Source: Thamnaconus septentrionalis
Lineage: Eukaryota > Chordata > Actinopteri > Tetraodontiformes > Monacanthidae
Reading direction: 5' to 3'
DNA: 64,000 bases
Assembly (NCBI GenBank): GCA_009823395.1
Contig: CM020509.1
Span: 4,973,501 to 5,037,500, forward strand
The notes under the pieces were generated by a model. That model had not been told where the DNA came from. It ran no database searches and worked only from the letters and a program-made list of their open reading frames with translations. Both the position numbers and the translations under genes were made by a program. Shown piece after piece: positions 12,924-26,156 of the stretch (its first letter is position 1; each line of letters starts with the position of its first letter).

Positions 12924-13460
12924 CGCACCGGACCGTCAAAACTCGGGCTTAAACAGGGCACGAAACTGGTGCAAGAGGGGGGGAGGGGGGGATAAAGGTG
13001 GAAGGAGGCGGATTCTTATCGGAGGACGAGCTGAGGAAATCAAAAATAAACAAGCACAAGCTAGAAAAATCTAGAAAAAAAAGTGTCCGGATGGATGGAG
13101 CGCAGCTTTTCAAGTCCTGCCGACCGCGGACGCGCTCGTCCTGGGCATGGTTCCGTGTGAGCCGGCCGATGGCTCCCTCTGGGCTCCTCTGGGCTCCTCT
13201 GGGCTCCTCTGGGCTCCTCTGGGCTCCTCTTGGCTCCTCTTGGCTCCTGGTTCCGCGGAGTCCCACCGAGATGAGCGCGCCTGCCGCTTCAGCTCGAGCA
13301 GCATCTGCGAGCAAGTGAGCACGCGGGGATGCGCTGCGTCACGGCTGCGCGAGGGGAGGGCGCGCGCCGCCGTTGCCATCCGCGGAGACAGGAGGAAGCG
13401 GACTCGGCCCGGAGGGGGAAGCGCGCCTCCTGTCGGTGAGAGGAGGACGAAGTGCACAAT
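12924..13460 (-). promoter_or_regulatory. prom1: prom1 promoter/5' UTR, CpG-rich
   Basis: This GC-rich, CpG-dense segment lies immediately upstream of the prom1 ATG, with no obvious TATA box. It includes the 10-bp minisatellite at 13,171-13,250 and is bounded upstream by a long (TA/TG)n tract. The transcription start is not determinable from sequence alone. Confidence 0.5.
13171..13250. repeat. 10-bp minisatellite GGGCTCCTCT, about 8 units
   Basis: There are eight tandem copies of GGGCTCCTCT, the first and last units slightly diverged (the last two begin TGGCTCC). The array lies about 250 bp upstream of the prom1 start codon. Apparent proteins across it in several frames are repeat translations, not genes. 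Confidence 0.95.
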
Positions 13461-13481
13461 AGATGGTAATATGGATGGTGT

Positions 13482-14398
<917 letters not shown>

Positions 14399-14964
14399 CA
14401 CTACCAGCCAAAGGTTTGGACACACCTGTTTCTTCTTTACCATCTGCACTGTAGATACATAGTGTTGCCAACTTTCATTCAAAAGAAATAAAGGAGGCCT
14501 CCCACATCAATCAATACAGTGCAGGATGGATGGCTTTCTCAAGGCAACTCAGAAATGAGGATCAAACACCGTCCTGTATCGTTTCAAAATGGGACGCAAC
14601 ACTTCATTGTCAAATACGGGACAATTCTGTATTTTCAGGGACGGCTGGCAACTCCATAGATACATACAGATGACATCAAATATATGACCAAGATATGTGG
14701 ATTAATGCGGCAAAAGAAAAACATATTAAATACCTAAATGTTATGTTATATATATTTTATATGCAGGGTGGCTATTCTAGATCATCTAAAATATAAAACT
14801 TGTTTCAGTCATTTCACACTTTTTTGTTTAATACATCTTCCATATGTGTTCATTCATAGTTTTGGTGCCTTGAGTGACAATCTACTCTAATGTAGATAGT
14901 CGTGAAAATGACAGAAAAACCATTGAATCAGAAGTATGTGTCCAAACGTTCGACTGCTGGTGTG
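14399..14964. mobile_element. TIR element, possibly Tc1/mariner-like, carrying a nested insertion
   Basis: The left end reads CACTACCAGCCAAAGGTTTG (14,399 on). The right end, read in reverse complement from 14,964, begins CACACCAGCAGTCGAACGTT and continues into the shared TTTGGACACA. These imperfect inverted ends of about 28 bp bracket 566 bp without a transposase frame. The same TTTGGACACACC ends are familiar from abundant fish DNA transposons; superfamily assignment is tentative. A second element sits inside at 14,460-14,656. Confidence 0.7.
14460..14656. mobile_element. hAT-like MITE nested in the 14,399-14,964 element
   Basis: The ends are TAGTGTTGCCAAC (left) and GCTGGCAACTCCA (right, reverse complement TGGAGTTGCCAGC). 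A perfect 8-bp target duplication TAGATACA flanks it (14,452-14,459 and 14,657-14,664), as expected for hAT transposition. It is 197 bp with no coding capacity and inserted after the outer element. Confidence 0.85.
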
Positions 14965-16187
14965 CTTTGGATGTTTTTCCGTTCACCGACTTCCTACTCT
15001 GGATTCCCCTCCAAACATGACTGCTGTTTACCTTCTCTTTAAGAGTTCTAGTTACTAGAAAGGCAGCCGAGGCTCTTCTCAGCCCCAGTTGTATAAGGGG
15101 ATTAGCCCTGCACGAGTGTCCGCCGCAGATTTATTCTGCATGACCTCACCTCCTCAACAGACGGCGAGTCTCAGGCCTCTGGACAGGTGAAGTCGTCAGC
15201 GACGCAAGTTTCACTGCAAACACTGGAAGACGGTTTCTTCTCTTTCCTCTATCAGTGAACACACCGTTATATTCTGCATGCCGCCGAGAAAATAGAGAAA
15301 ATTTAGAAAACAGGGTTAAACAAACGTTTATTCATAAAAAAAAAAAAAAAATATGGGATTTTGGAAAATGGGATTTTTCAGACAATATCGAGGTAGGACT
15401 CAAAGAAACCCAAAACTGATGGATTGTGAAGCAGGCAGTGCAGTGGCATCATCACAGCTTGCATAAGAACACTTGTGCCGCGTCTCCGTCAGCCCGGCTG
15501 GAGCCCAGCTGTGGATTCTGCTCTTTGGCAGACTGGGAGCAGCGATGCCCGGCCAACTGGCAGCAGGCGGTACCGATCCGAGGCCAACTGTAGACGTGAC
15601 GTTTCATCCAGAACCACAACCAACAATCACACTTCGCACAGTCACGAAGGGCGGCTCCAGAAGCAGAACAGTGGTCCCCCTTTTCACCTGTGTCTCTATG
15701 ACAGATGGGGGTAAATCAATGTTGACATTTCTTTTACACTTTACTGTCTGTGTAAGATCAAAACTCCAACAGACTTTCAACATTTTACTGCTTTTCATCA
15801 GAACATGGCAGTAAATCTACACAATAAATAAGATAACATAGATTTGAAAACATTTTAATTAGTTACAACAGTAGCGCGTACCATTTTTCTTTTTAAATAA
15901 ATACATTTTCCTTTCTTTTCCAAAGGTGTAATAGTCGGGTAATATTTTTCCAGTATAATTTAACTGAAGCTGCTGAGCTTCCAGCGCATAAATGCTGTGG
16001 AGCAGCGACATGGATTTAACAACTTTGTAAAGAAACTACTACAAAGTGCATCTTGTACCATAAAGTTTTCACTCTAAATGAATTGGAGCAGCAAATATTT
16101 GGCTGATTGTTTTCTTTCTTTCTGAATGTCCAGGCACTGAACTGCAGACAGCTCTCACAGGATTCTACATCACGCTGTTCCCTAAGA
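14965..16187. other. Intergenic, nothing recognised
   Basis: Mixed-composition sequence with an A-run near 15,338. Frames up to 113 codons near 15,473-15,814 lack family features and are not supported as genes. Confidence 0.4.
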
Positions 16188-16636
16188 AAGAGGATTAGGG
16201 CCACAAGAAGAGAAAAAATATAACTGGAAGGAGATTTTATTGAAGTTTTCATTTCGAGTTTTAAGTTGAAATTTTGTGAATGTCAAAATTTCTTGAGAAA
16301 AGTCGACGTTAAAAAAAGTGGAAATTTCGAGATGTTGGATTAACCCAGTAACCCACAGTTAAAAGTAACCTGCCGAAAACAGGTGTGTACAAGGTTCACC
16401 CACAGTAATCAGGAAGTTGCATGGTAGACTTGCATGCAGAGCCTTTGCACTTCATTGTCGACATTTTGACTTACTTCACATTGATTTTATTCACGAAATT
16501 TCTTCTTCTTTTTTTACGTCAACTTTATCCTAGAAATTTTGACTTTAATCACAAAATTTCAACTTTATTCTGGAATTGAAAAAAAAAAAAATCCTATCTT
16601 AATTTTTTTTTCTCTTCTTGTGGCCCTAATCCTCTT
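16188..16636. mobile_element. MITE with about 30-bp terminal inverted repeats
   Basis: The left arm at 16,188-16,219 (AAGAGGATTAGGGCCACAAG, then AAGAG and an A-run) is matched by the exact reverse complement at 16,603-16,636. The 450-bp interior is AT-rich with further internal inversions and encodes nothing. No clear target duplication was found. Confidence 0.8.
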
Positions 16637-17801
16637 CCGTAGTTACTTGAGACAACAGGAAAACAAAAAGTTAACAGCCGTGAGCTGGTGTGAACTGAAT
16701 GAACAGATTATTTGTTGCAATAAAAGAAAAAAAGAAGTCTTGGCGCACTACTCGCAAGTCCTGGTCAAATGTAAAACACGCACGTGCGTTTAAAAAAAGG
16801 CATTCTGCTGTGTCGAGATATCGCTGCTATTTTCTAAAATGTAAACATCAGAACGTCATTTGAGATCCGATCAGTAAAAAAAAACAAAAAAACAAAAACA
16901 AACATGCGTTTGAGCTGGGTACGATCAAGACCAGGATTGAAAATGGACGACAATGCGCAACACTTGTTTTTTTCATATATATATATAATAAAATGATTCC
17001 CATGTTTTCAAAAAGACAAAAAAAAAAAAGACGAAGATCAGTGGTCAGGTCACGCGTATCCGGTTCCCCCAAAACATTGTCAATCATGTAAGAAAAACAC
17101 TCCGAAATCACGACGAAGCTCACACAATGTTTCCTCTTCTTCGCTTCCTTCCGGTATTTCGTGAACCGACGGGAAGCTCGGCTCCGCCGGAATCAGCAGC
17201 TTTGGCGTCAGCGGCCGACAGCTCGCGTTAATGTCGCGCTGACAGGCTGCTTTTTAATGAGACGTCGCCCTGCAGCCCGGGGCGCCGAGGACTTTATCTG
17301 TCCGTGGGCTCGGTCAAACTGACGAGGCTTCTCGGCAGCGGCGCCGACCGACGCTTGCTGTGAACCCACCAAAGGCCGCTAAACGGAGCTGGAAAACTGC
17401 GCGACGCTACAAGAACGCTGCGTTTTGAAATTTTATCTTGTCGATATTGTTGTGCAAACCATCGTGAAACCATTTCAATCTCATCCTCTCACATTAAGGC
17501 CGTCAAGTTTGAGACGCGCCGTCTCTCGTCGAAGCGCAGCGAAGGTAACTTTTGCTTTTCTTCAACGTGACGCGCTGGCAACTGATTGCAATTTAAATTA
17601 TAATAACTCAATAAATCAAGTGTTGTTGAGGAAAAAACAAACAAACAATCAAACCAAAGGAAAAACACCTGAAGCGGTGAAAGATTCATTCGCAAAAGAG
17701 TCTGGAAGTTTCTTCTCTGGCTGCTGGGCCAGCTGAGAAATATCTGGTCCCAGTGCTGCTCAGACGCCAAGTGCCTGTGTGCCCTCACACACTCACGCAC
17801 G

Positions 17802-17836
<35 letters not shown>

Positions 17837-17898
17837 CAACAGCTCATCATAACGACAAAGCTGCTAAACTCACAGCTTTCTTTTCACGCCCCCTGCTG
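16637..17898. other. Intergenic downstream of tapt1; CpG-rich patch and CA repeat
   Basis: CpG-rich unique sequence at about 17,150-17,410 stands out from AT-rich surroundings. A (CA)n tract lies at 17,785-17,835. No gene is recognised. Confidence 0.4.
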
Positions 17899-17904
17899 TT
17901 TATT
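17899..17904 (-). terminator. tapt1: Candidate tapt1 polyadenylation signal AATAAA
   Basis: The minus-strand AATAAA lies 193 bases past the tapt1 stop codon, a plausible short 3' UTR (about 18,096 to about 17,885). Other AATAAA-like sites further down cannot be excluded. Confidence 0.55.
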
Positions 17905-18096
17905 AGCGGAAGTTTTCTTCGTCGAGCTTCCTCTTCTCGGGGCCTTCGCCCGAAAAGTTGCCGACGCTTCCTGTTGGTACGACAGGCCGGCTTTGCTTTA
18001 ATAAATACTTGGACAGGAGCTACTGGGGGTCTGGCCCCGCCCCCTTTCCTCCCGCCTTTTCCTGAGTTTAAGGTCGAGCGGCCGCGTCGCCGCTCG

Positions 18097-18443
18097 TCAG
18101 TCGATGCGGTTGCCGCACAGAGTGAAGCGGTCGATCTCCAGCAGCGTCCTGTGCTTCGTCTCCTTGGCGCCACCCTCCTCTTCCTCCTCCTCGCCGCCGC
18201 CGCCGGAGGGCGAAGGTTTAGGTTTGTCGGCGTCGGGCGGCGGTGGAGGAGGAGGGCCAGAAGGCGGGTCGCTGCCGGCTGCAGCTGCTGGGAGGTTCTG
18301 AGGGGTCCGGTGGAGGAGCGGGTCGGTCCTGGGGGTCGGCTGGCTGGTCACGGAGGAAGAGGAAGAGGAAGAGGAAGAGGAAGAGGGAGGGAACGGCTGC
18401 GGGCTGCAGGGCGTGGCCGTAATCTGCTCCACCTCGGACTCGT
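18097..18443 (-). CDS. tapt1: tapt1 exon 14 (C-terminus, stop)
   Basis: The acceptor is CAG before ACGAGTCC; entry in phase 1 completes an Asp codon (D-ESEVEQ). The exon encodes an 11-Ser run, a Pro-rich stretch with seven consecutive prolines, a Gly/Glu run (GGGGEEEEEEGG) and the conserved ending LLEIDRFTLCGNRID, with TGA at 18,097-18,099. The repeats come from CCT/TCT- and CCG-type triplet tracts. Confidence 0.95.
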
Positions 18444-21400
18444 CTGCGAGGAGACAGCAAGAGAGCGATGAGTTGAAATTAGGGGGAAACGCAGTTTTGC
18501 TTTGACAAGATGATCCGCTTTGAGCCTTTTTAGCATCAGCTGGGGAAGAAGCTGGCGGGTTTAGTTTGAGACAGACGCCTTGAAGCCATGGAGAGCCCTG
18601 CAAAGCAGCCGCATCTCTGGGATTTCAGGTTTGCTGAATCGGCCGGACTCAATATTCACCGATGTTTGTGACAAAAAAAGATGACAGGGGCAGCAGCGAG
18701 TCTGTAAATGATGGCTGCCGGCTGGGGAGGTTTAGGCCGGATGCTGCAACGGAAGCAGTTTTCTCAGGTCTGGACAGTGAAAGAGCGACGCCAGAGGCTT
18801 CGCTCTCCCACTGACTCGCTTCAGAGACGCTTCAAGTCCTCACCACTGAACAGAGATACGCATCAAGAGCAACAATCAAGCTGCTGTAAACTCCCTGCAG
18901 TATGAAAATATGATTTGTCCCACCTTGAAAGTGGCAGACAATATGCACACCAACATGTTCTTCTTTACAGAAAATGGCAGGAAAAAAATGGGACCTGTGA
19001 CGGTTTTCTATCCAAATGAGTCTGGCTAGGCTGAAACTGTGTGGTGAAAGAGGCTTCAGCTGGTCACACAGTTCTTGCACCTCCTCTGTTGCATTATGTT
19101 GAGTAAATGTCAGGGATTTTTATTTCTTAAATAATTTTGAGCACACAGCGCACAACATTAGGCAAACCAACCAAACAGAATAATTCATGGTGTTATGGAG
19201 AATCGGGCAGAGCTGCTCGTCCGCTGAGACGAGCGTCTCGCCTCTGGCTACCTGCAGCGCTCTCCCGGTTCTGACTGCAGTCGGAGGGGGAGCCCAACCC
19301 ACGGCGTACAGCGCAGACCTGCGTCGAGCCTGCCGAGAGCCGCGGCATTTGCATTACACGCTCGCTTTAGAATACAGATGATGCTTTTTTCTTCTTCTAT
19401 CGTCTTGCAGCAGATGCATTTGGACGTACATTCGGTTGGTTGGGCGACCTTCAATGTCCGAGTCAGCGCACAGGATTTTAAAAACGAGTCCTTTTATTCC
19501 AATCGGTCGACGCTGGAGTTGCAGTGCAAGAAATGTAAGCTTTGATGAAAGTTAAAGCGCCATATGGAGGCAGAGAGGAGCGAACGAGGAGCGGCTCATT
19601 AGCCCTTTCTGCCCCGCGGACAGGAACATGCAGCGCGTACAGATGGTCCACGTGGATGCATGTGGGTTTACATCGCTGGAAAGACAAAGACTCGCACATG
19701 CATGAGGCCGTGCGGCGGAGCCGCTGGAGCAGCAGGTGATGCGCCGCCCCCCTGGGGAGGTTGCTGGTCCAAATCCCCTGAGATCAGGAGCCAGAGGAGG
19801 AGCCATGCTTCTCTGCAGGTTGAGGTTTGATATTATTCACCATCAGTGTCTTTAATAAGGCAGCCCGACTCTCTGGGGCTGTTATTTTAATGAGTGAAAC
19901 ATGTATGGATGCAAATTACTTTCACCCTTTGTTTACTTTAATATAATAAAATAAAAACAGCCGTCAGCTCAAGACAGCTGGGATAGGGGCCAGAACAGGC
20001 TTGGGCAAACTGTGGTCTGGGGGCCATATGTGGCCCGTTAAACTTTCTAATCCGGCCTGTCGAACTTGAAGAAATTTTATTAATAGTAAGTTTAGTAAGT
20101 GATGAAATAGCTGTATTTCATCCATTTTTCCAGTGTTTGAAGAGTCATTTCAAAAGAGCTAAATACCGTTGGGCTTCTAAGACAGATATTTGGTTGTAAC
20201 GCTTCCATTATTTCTATTTCTATTATGTTCATTATTTCATTGACATTAAAGCAACATGTTTTCGTGATATATTTTTTTCTCCGATGAGAAAAAGGCCCCT
20301 CTGTGAAACTTTGGAACAAATTGTGGCCCCCCGAGTCAGAAATTTTGTCCACCAGCTACGTATTAGCGTGAAACTGCATCGCAGAGACGGCCGCTCACCT
20401 GAAGTTGCCCACTGGCCAAGACCGTCGTCCGCTCTCTCCGGCTCTTTGTGGGAGGAGGTTGCCGGGGTGGCGGCGGCGGTGGCGGCGGCGGCGGCGGCGT
20501 CAGGCCTCTGGAACAGCTGGTCCTCCATCTTCGCCCTCTTGATGTAAACGCACGACTTGCCGAGCAGCACGATGCTGTTGAGCAGCTTGAGGGAGACCAG
20601 CCTGAGGAGGGAGACACCTGAGTCACTGTCCGCTGTACCTGAACCAGACTAATGGGCACGACGGGCGCAGAGCAGCGCATGTAAACTTGTTAACCACTGC
20701 GCTGATTCCTGAAAATTGAATCTGGGAATATTTCAGTGTTCAAGTTATAAAGTCACCCAGCTGAGATGCTGAAATTAGCTTTCGGCTTCACAGCTTCATT
20801 TAGGTCTCTGTTTAAAGGTCATCTATGAATAAAATTGTCATTGTTAATTTTCATCACAGACTTTACAGGACAAAAGAAACAGTGATCTCCAGAAAACAGC
20901 ATATTTAGCCCTCTGTTTAAAGCCTGCTGCTAAAAGGCTGTTTTTTAGCTTCATGCTAAAAGTGACTGACTTTGCTGGAAGGGGACAAAAACAACGCAGC
21001 CTCAGAGGGCGGAGTCCACGCTTGGCTGAGGGTGTGGTCGGGTACACGGGTAAGGTATCAATTCCCTTTGTGATGTCACAAGCGAGCAGTCGTGTAGAAT
21101 GCAAGGAGGTGATCATTTCATTTCATTTTACAAAGACCAAAGACGGACTGCAATGTTGTTCAGAGCTTTAGTGCTAAAGCTGGGAGCACCTCAGCCAGCT
21201 GTTTTTACACCAATGCCTTTTAAAGTCCGTGGCTAACATAGCTAATGTGGCTAACGCGGCTAAAGTAGCTAATGTGGCGTTTGTTGAGGATGTCAGGTGG
21301 TGGTGATACGCTCAGTTTCACATTCCTCTCAATGTGAACAAGAACGTGATCAGCATTAGTGCAGAAGGAAGCAAATCTCATTCCCTGGCTGTTAGAAAAC

Positions 21401-24400
21401 CAGGCTATGGTGAATTCTGCACACTGCTGGGACCCTTAAAGAGAAAGCATTGACCGTTTGGAAGTTCAGCTTAGCGGCAGACCCAGCAGCCTCTCCGGAC
21501 TTATCGCGGCGCCGTCTTGAGCCGAAGCGCGACTCCAATAAATCTCCTCCGCCATCTGGCGCAGATCGCAGCCGATCACATCCTCGCACAGCAGGACCTT
21601 CTTACGCTCCGCCAATGTGTTTCTCCGCCGTGGCCTGTGACACTGCGACGGGAGGCATTTGGGTCTGTGGACCACTGGTCGCTGTGACAAGAGCACAAGA
21701 GCTCGTGCTATTTATAGACCGGAGTGGGGGGTGGTGGTGGGGGGCGGGAAGGCCAGAGATGGTACTGGAGATGACAACACTGTATTCTTCACCCTGAGGG
21801 GAACTCTTCAATAGCACAAGGCCGATGGGATCTGGCAAATGAGTACGAGCGAGGCAATCAGCGGCTCGGCAGCGCAGGGAGAACATGAGGCCACAGTGCT
21901 GGCGCTTACGTAACGTGTGTTTAAGGACGGAGCCCTCGCGCCTCACTGTGTGTTCGGGCTCTGTGCACAACACGAGAGAGTCTGAGCGTTTCTGGTATTT
22001 CTTTATTTATCCATTTATTACGGAAGCGCATTGCTGCCAACATAGAAAAAAAAAAATACACAGCTCAGTATCACGTTATAACGTGAAACTATCATGTTAT
22101 AATGTGAAACGTGATAGTTTCATGTGCACATGATTCGTGTACGCTGAGCGGTTTTCTAATTATTACGATAAGAAAACAGCATTAAAAAAAAAAAACCCCA
22201 GTAATTTAAGGTTTGGATATTCCTTCGTGTTTTCCTAATTATAAAACTAGGTCACAGAGAAGAAATTAGCCAACCAGCAACTGAGAACGGTAAATATAAA
22301 ACATAAAATATAGAAAAGATCAACCAAACCACAAAAAATATAGATAATGAAAATGGAAACCAAGAACTCAGAGAAACCATGTCAGAAACCATGTATAAAA
22401 TCTACCCTTTGTGATGTCACCAAGGGCACTGATAACTTTACCAGGTTACTGGCAGCACCCTGTGCCCTCCAAGCGCACCTAGTAGCAATACGGGACCTTC
22501 AAGATGAAGCACACAACGGTAAGAAGCTGAGGAGGACCTACCCGAGGTAAAAGAGGAAGACGCAGGTGTACGACAGAGCTCCCTGGATCTTCACCGAGTT
22601 CATCAGCACTCTGATGAGCTGACGGAACACAAAGCAAACAGCAGGGATGCACAGGCTGAATGAATCACCCTGAGTGGAAGGCGGCTCGGCCGTGACTAAC
22701 GCTCCTGTGGTATTTAGCAGCAGGACGCTAGCGGAGTTCAGAGGCTCTCACCAGAACAGCAACAGGCAGAGGGATGAAGCCCATCCTGCGGGCCACTGAG
22801 TCACTGTAGTCTGTGCAGGCCTGCGCACAAACACACACACGCACGCACAACAGATCAGAGCATCCGTAAAGCTGCGCAGGATTGAACGCTTGCAGTCGCG
22901 CCGCTTACGTTCTTCTGCCGGCTGCTGACGAGGTCGAAGGCCAAACTGGCTCGGTACTCGATGTACACCTGAGAGTAATCGGAGGAAATATTGTGTAGAG
23001 GTGTTATGACAACAAATGTCACTGCTAAGTAAGACAGAAAATGAATACTGAAAACACATTAAAAAATGTTGGGCTGTCAAACGATTCATTTCCTTAATTG
23101 CAGTGAAGCGCCATTAATCATCTTTTAATTTGCATGTTTGAAATTCTGTTGTTTTGCATTTCAAGTTTTTATGCCTTGTATTGAATCTCATCATGATGAG
23201 CAAGTTAACTGTGACACACATGAAAATAAATGAATATATAAATATATTAATGATGAGGAGAATGAGGTGGAGAAGCACGAGGAGGGAGACGTCTCCTTCA
23301 GCACTCACGTCTGCGGGGATTTCGTTGAATTTGGTGATGAAGGCGTGCTTAATGACGTCCACGACGACTTCGGAGATGATGACCACGACGACGTCGGGCA
23401 GCAACGCCCACATGTAGTCTGAAGGGACGAGAGAAGAAAAGAGTAAAACGTCACAGTTTTCTTGCACCTGTAGCATTTTTACGCCGCCATTTCTGCCGCA
23501 GTATCGCGCTTAACGATATAAATACTGTAGAGAATCGCATGCACTGCAGCCACATGTAATCAATGTACCGTTAATGTACTTATATTTGGCAAATCAGTCA
23601 GAGCCTTCCAGGCCTGGATGACTTAACAGTCATTAAAACGTTCTCCAGTCTCGTAATGCAAAATCTTGTTATTTTCTCATGCGGCCATTAGCCAAACTAT
23701 TTATTTATGGCAAAAGCAAATCCATTAACATCTATTCAGACACAAGAGTCCAGGCTGATTCAAGGCACGTATCAACACTCCCACTTTGGAAAAAGCCAAC
23801 CATCTACATATAAATCTAAACAGCAAATAGAGGGGATAAAATAACAATAAAAAATAAAATAAAAGCACATATTTTTTACAATCAGAATCAGTTTCAGTTT
23901 TAAATGAATTGAAACACAGGCAGATCCTGCAGAAAGGACCCTGTTACTTTCACCCAAGCTGAGTGCTGATGGCATGTTATACTACCACACAGTCAAATGC
24001 ATGAGTTTGCATCCCTGTTTCTCTGCAGCCACACGTCTACGCTGTGCGTCACACCCTGGTGTCTGAGAGCGGAGGGCGGACAACGTTCGGCCGTCGAGGC
24101 CTCAGAGCAGAAACATTTCTTCAGAGCCGTGGCTTTGGCAAGAATTAGCACATCAGTGTTATGATTTCAGCTGACAAGCCGCGTCTGTCAGCTACTGTTT
24201 GCCCGGCTTTGAGACTGGCAGCCTGAGCCGACTGTTTTCAGAGGGCTGTCGCACGCTGCGGCCGTCACTCACTGGGCTCCGTCTGGGAGCTTCGCCGTGT
24301 GAGAGCCACACAGCGGGTCAGCGGGAGGAACCGCACACACAGGGGAGGAAAAATGAGCTGTTTGGTTTCTTTGATGAATTATAAAGCCCCCTGGAGGTGG

Positions 24401-26114
24401 CGAAAGTATTCACTTTTTTTTTATCTCAGTAAAAGTACGGATACTTTGTGACAAAAATAAGCCGGTGAAAGTAAAAGTATATTCCACTACGAATGAATGA
24501 ATACATTTGTTGCTAAGCCGAGTTGAAGTACGCAAAAACACAGTTCAAATAGCTCCACTTCAAGCAACATATAGCAACAACTATAGTTATAAGTCAATTA
24601 CATGCAACAGAATTTGTATATTTGCATGTTGAATCTAAATACTAAATGTACAGAAAGCAGCATGTTCAGCCCTGTGGCACTGATCTCGGGGAGGTGTCAG
24701 CGCCCTTTGTGATGTCAAAAAGAGCAGTGGGTTTTTGGTCTGCATTTTCAGAGAAGTGCACCTTCAGATAAAATTCTACTGAACTGGACGCTGGGGGGCT
24801 CACCTGGCTTCCATGCAAACTGTTCAAGATTCCTGACGCAGACAACGAGCAGCAGGATGTGGTTGGTGAATCGCTCCTTGATATCTGCGGGAATCAAAGA
24901 ACAAATGAGTGGTTTCAATCTCTCAAAAGTCTTGGAAAAAAAAGTGAGAAGGGCATCAACACAAAGAAGAAGAAGAAGAAGAAGAAGAAGAAAGGAGATT
25001 GCACATCTAACAAGGTTCACCGTCTCAACGGTGGCTTGACGTCTCGTCTCAGAAACAATCTGTCGCTCGTCCGTCTGCCAACAATCTGCAGACGGAGTCT
25101 TCAGAAGCGGCCGCCGTCTCTGTTGACAACGCCGCCGCCGCCGCGCTAATTAAGACTCTGCTCAGCGCCGCGAGCTCGCAATCTAACACGGCGACAGCCG
25201 ACAAAGGAGGGGTGGTGGGACGGAGGGGGGGGGGCAGCGGATTGTCTTCTGCCGTCGCTGCTCAATGAGAGTGACTGAGACGAGGTGATCAGAGGAGGTC
25301 GGCGCCTTGCATTCAGTATCTCCAACTGAAAGTGATTCATCGCTGGCTTCCACATCCAAGGATATTAACTTCTTTTGTCACATATATTCAAATAACAGGA
25401 CGTCAATGTGGCGATGCTATCGGCTCAGAGACACCTGCCTGAATGCAAATACCACAAAAAAAAACAAAAAAAAAAACACTATGCAATTTTCAGGTAAATA
25501 CAGACTTCCAACTTTTCAACAGCAAGTCTGTGGCTGTATTGAGCCGTAAACTCATTGGCTTTGATTTGCTGCGTGTGTCTACCACCTGTCAGCAGGCCCG
25601 TCCCGTTGATTCATTCCCCCCCTCTGGATGAATAAAAGATGTCTTTTGGGGCTCAAAAACAGGAAATTTCTTACCGCTATTGGACATCTGGAACAAGTTG
25701 TTCTTCCCAAACTTCTTGAACACGCTCCCTTTGATCTCGATGAACTGCGTTTGGGAGGAGAGGAGAGAGAATTCCGACATGAGAGGCGACGTTGCGGCCG
25801 CGCCGACGGCTGTTTCATCATGGCCGCGCCGCGCAAAGCCGCGTTTTCTGGGGAGGTTGCATCAACGCAAATTCAATTGTCGAAGTCAGCGGCTCTCAAC
25901 TGGTGGAGTCTCAGGACTCACATTTTCTTTTTCCTTATGATAAAGTCGCGGCCCAAATCCATTTCTAAAAAAATAAAAACACTAACCCACATTCTATTCG
26001 TCCATTCTATCATCTCTCGTGAATAAATGATTGAAATTATTGAATTGAATTGTGTGTCCTGGAAAATAATGTGAAGTTTTTCTCTCGCTCTTGCTGCTGT
26101 TAGACATCGGTCAT

Positions 26115-26156
<42 letters not shown>

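Larger units (their letters stand above)
20602..22541 (-). other. tapt1: tapt1 intron 12 (1,940 bp)
   Basis: It holds R1 repeat copies (20,888-21,095 and a fragment at 22,403-22,432) and a palindrome cluster at 22,072-22,122. No exon seen. Confidence 0.85.
23419..24803 (-). other. tapt1: tapt1 intron 8 (1,385 bp)
   Basis: It contains a fragment of the fish repeat reading CAGTAAAAGTACGGATACTT (about 24,395-24,510) and an internally deleted R1 copy (24,650-24,732) close to exon 8. Confidence 0.8.

Noticed and set aside
12410..12961. 183-codon minus-strand frame over prom1 exon 1
   Set aside because: It is a shadow frame; the prominin motif is in the other frame and this one has no family similarity.
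17779..18471. 230-codon plus-strand frame opposite tapt1 exon 14
   Set aside because: Antisense shadow of a GC-rich coding exon plus a CA repeat; no recognisable domain.
19741..19790. Possible tRNA-like B box (GGTCCAAATCC)
   Set aside because: No matching A box or cloverleaf could be folded around it; at best a SINE remnant.
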